Positions 62,851 to 64,000 of a stretch of 64,000 bases of DNA are shown here, piece by piece. The notes under the pieces are model-generated. The model saw nothing but the letters and a program-made list of their open reading frames with translations, searched no databases and had not been told where the DNA came from. Where the stretch lies: the NCBI GenBank assembly GCA_000745135.1, contig JQNH01000001.1:1550001-1614000 (forward strand), in the 5' to 3' direction. Numbering within the stretch: the stretch's first letter is position 1; every line of letters begins with the position of its first letter. A program made the translations under genes and the position numbers. The stretch comes from Rhizobiales bacterium YIM 77505. GTDB lineage: Bacteria > Pseudomonadota > Alphaproteobacteria > Rhizobiales > Beijerinckiaceae.

Positions 62851-64000
62851 TCAGTTGAGGGGCAGCGCCGCCGTCTTCGTCGTGGCGGAGAGCGCGGCCT
62901 GGTATCCTTTGATCAGGTGATCCGTGGACGCGGCGAAGGCGTCGAGGATCGGCCCCGGCTGGACGCCGTAGTAGATGACGAGAAGGGCAAGCGGCGCGAG
63001 CAGCGCCACCTCGCGGCGGTTGAGATCCATGATGCCCTTGAGGCTCGGCTTCTCGAGGGGGCCGTAGAGCACCCGGCTGTAGAGCCAGAGCATGTAGGGA
63101 GCGGAGAGGATCACGCCGGTCGTGGCGAAGAACGCCACCCACGAATTGGCCCGGAAGGCGCCCTGAAGGCTCAGGAACTCGCCCACAAAGCCCGACGTGC
63201 CGGGCAGGCCCACATTGGCCATGGTGAAGACCATGAAGGCCGTTGCATAAAGCGGCATGCGGTTCGCGAGGCCCCCATAGGCCGCGATGTCGCGGGTGTG
63301 CATGCGGTCGTAGATGACGCCGACGCACAGGAAGAGCGCGCCCGACACGAGCCCATGGGAGATCATCTGGAACATGGCGCCCTGGATGCCCTGCGGGGTC
63401 ATCGTGAACAGGCCCATGGTGACGAAGCCCATATGCGCCACCGAGGAGTAGGCGATGAGCTTCTTCACGTCCTCCTGCATGAGGGCGACGAGGGAGGTGT
63501 AGACGATGGCGACGATCGAGAGGGCGTAGACGAGCGGCGCAAAGGAGGCCGACGCCTCCGGGAACATGGGCAAAGAGAAGCGGATGAACCCGTAGCCGCC
63601 CATCTTCAGGAGAATCGCGGCCAGAATCACCGAGCCCGCCGTCGGCGCCTCCACATGCGCATCGGGCAGCCAAGTGTGGACCGGCCACATGGGCATCTTC
63701 ACCGCGAAGGACGCGAAGAAGGCGAGCCACAGCCAGGTCTGCAGATGGGGCGCGAACTTGTGCTGCAGCAGCGTCGGAATGTCCGTGGTGCCGGCGACCC
63801 AATACATCGCCACGATGGCGAGGAGCATGAGCACCGAGCCGAGCAGCGTGTAGAGGAAGAACTTGAAGCTCGCGTAGACCCGCCGCTTGCCGCCCCAGAT
63901 GCCGATGATCAGGAACATCGGGATGAGGCCGGCCTCGAAGAACAGGTAGAAGAGCACGAGGTCGAGCGCCACGAAGACGCCGATCATGGTCGTCTCGAGC
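62851..64000 (-). CDS. nuoM: NADH-quinone oxidoreductase subunit M (5' end outside window)
   Basis: The frame is open to the right edge of the window, so the first about 120 residues of the usual 500 are missing. The visible part holds typical NuoM sequence: [40 protein letters not shown] with its functional Lys and His, [20 protein letters not shown] and [12 protein letters not shown]. It is one of the three antiporter-like proton-pumping subunits of complex I. The stop at 62851 lies 10 bases before the nuoN start. Confidence 0.96.
   Translation of the reverse strand, partial: LETTMIGVFVALDLVLFYLFFEAGLIPMFLIIGIWGGKRRVYASFKFFLYTLLGSVLMLLAIVAMYWVAGTTDIPTLLQHKFAPHLQTWLWLAFFASFAVKMPMWPVHTWLPDAHVEAPTAGSVILAAILLKMGGYGFIRFSLPMFPEASASFAPLVYALSIVAIVYTSLVALMQEDVKKLIAYSSVAHMGFVTMGLFTMTPQGIQGAMFQMISHGLVSGALFLCVGVIYDRMHTRDIAAYGGLANRMPLYATAFMVFTMANVGLPGTSGFVGEFLSLQGAFRANSWVAFFATTGVILSAPYMLWLYSRVLYGPLEKPSLKGIMDLNRREVALLAPLALLVIYYGVQPGPILDAFAASTDHLIKGYQAALSATTKTAALPLN

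Overview
The window is GC-rich chromosomal DNA from an alphaproteobacterium, most probably of the order Hyphomicrobiales (Rhizobiales). The evidence is the conserved run lexA, comEC, gltX, gltA, lpxB-lpxI-lpxA-fabZ-lpxD, bamA, rseP, dxr, cdsA, uppS, frr, pyrH, tsf, rpsB, dnaE, lolD-lolC, proS, DUF1467, mce, rnj, birA, nuoN-nuoM. Supporting details are LpxI instead of LpxH, a short ProRS without the large editing insertion, an S2 protein with a long C-terminal extension, and a GAAC-N7-GAAC SOS box. I cannot assign a genus from sequence alone.

Layout. Positions 1-12955 hold host genes: a partial unknown gene, malic enzyme (maeB), a small glycan-modification group (methyltransferase, hexapeptide acetyltransferase, acyltransferase 3, GT2), aspS, an HTH protein, a compact inverted-repeat cassette around a DUF559 endonuclease-like gene (8740-9324), a zinc alcohol dehydrogenase and a GT4 glycosyltransferase. 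Positions 12942-28148 are a 15.2-kb Mu-like transposable prophage. It keeps its ends, MuA/MuB homologues, a repressor and a Ner-like protein, two GemA homologues, a Mor-type activator, a large tape-measure protein and a few head genes, but lacks most virion genes and lysis genes. A deleted ISAs1-family copy sits inside it. Positions 28149-64000 are core genome: lexA and comEC (convergent), gltX, gltA, then a long leftward block for translation, the CDP-diacylglycerol, isoprenoid and lipid A pathways and the outer membrane (rpsB to lpxB), and then dnaE, lolCD, proS, mce, rnj, birA and the end of the nuo operon, all leftward.

How parts fit together. Genes from rpsB to lpxB couple translation (S2, EF-Ts, RRF, UMP kinase) to envelope building (UppS, CdsA, Dxr, RseP, BamA, LpxD/FabZ/LpxA/LpxI/LpxB); many neighbours overlap by 1-4 bases, which suggests translational coupling. 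The prophage reads leftward from an operator with a 25-bp perfect dyad between repressor and ner. Its outer left end lies only about 28 bases before the lexA -35 element.

The observations I judge most worth attention are: (1) the 585-bp DUF559 cassette made almost wholly of 103-bp inverted repeats plus one gene; (2) the mapped ends and transposase sites of the reduced Mu-like element, whose flanks show no target duplication; (3) three tandem structured repeats just before the Mor gene; (4) a mosaic family of intergenic repeats, one of which supplies the last codons of a gene; and (5) a 33-residue membrane protein with a near-perfect ribosome binding site.
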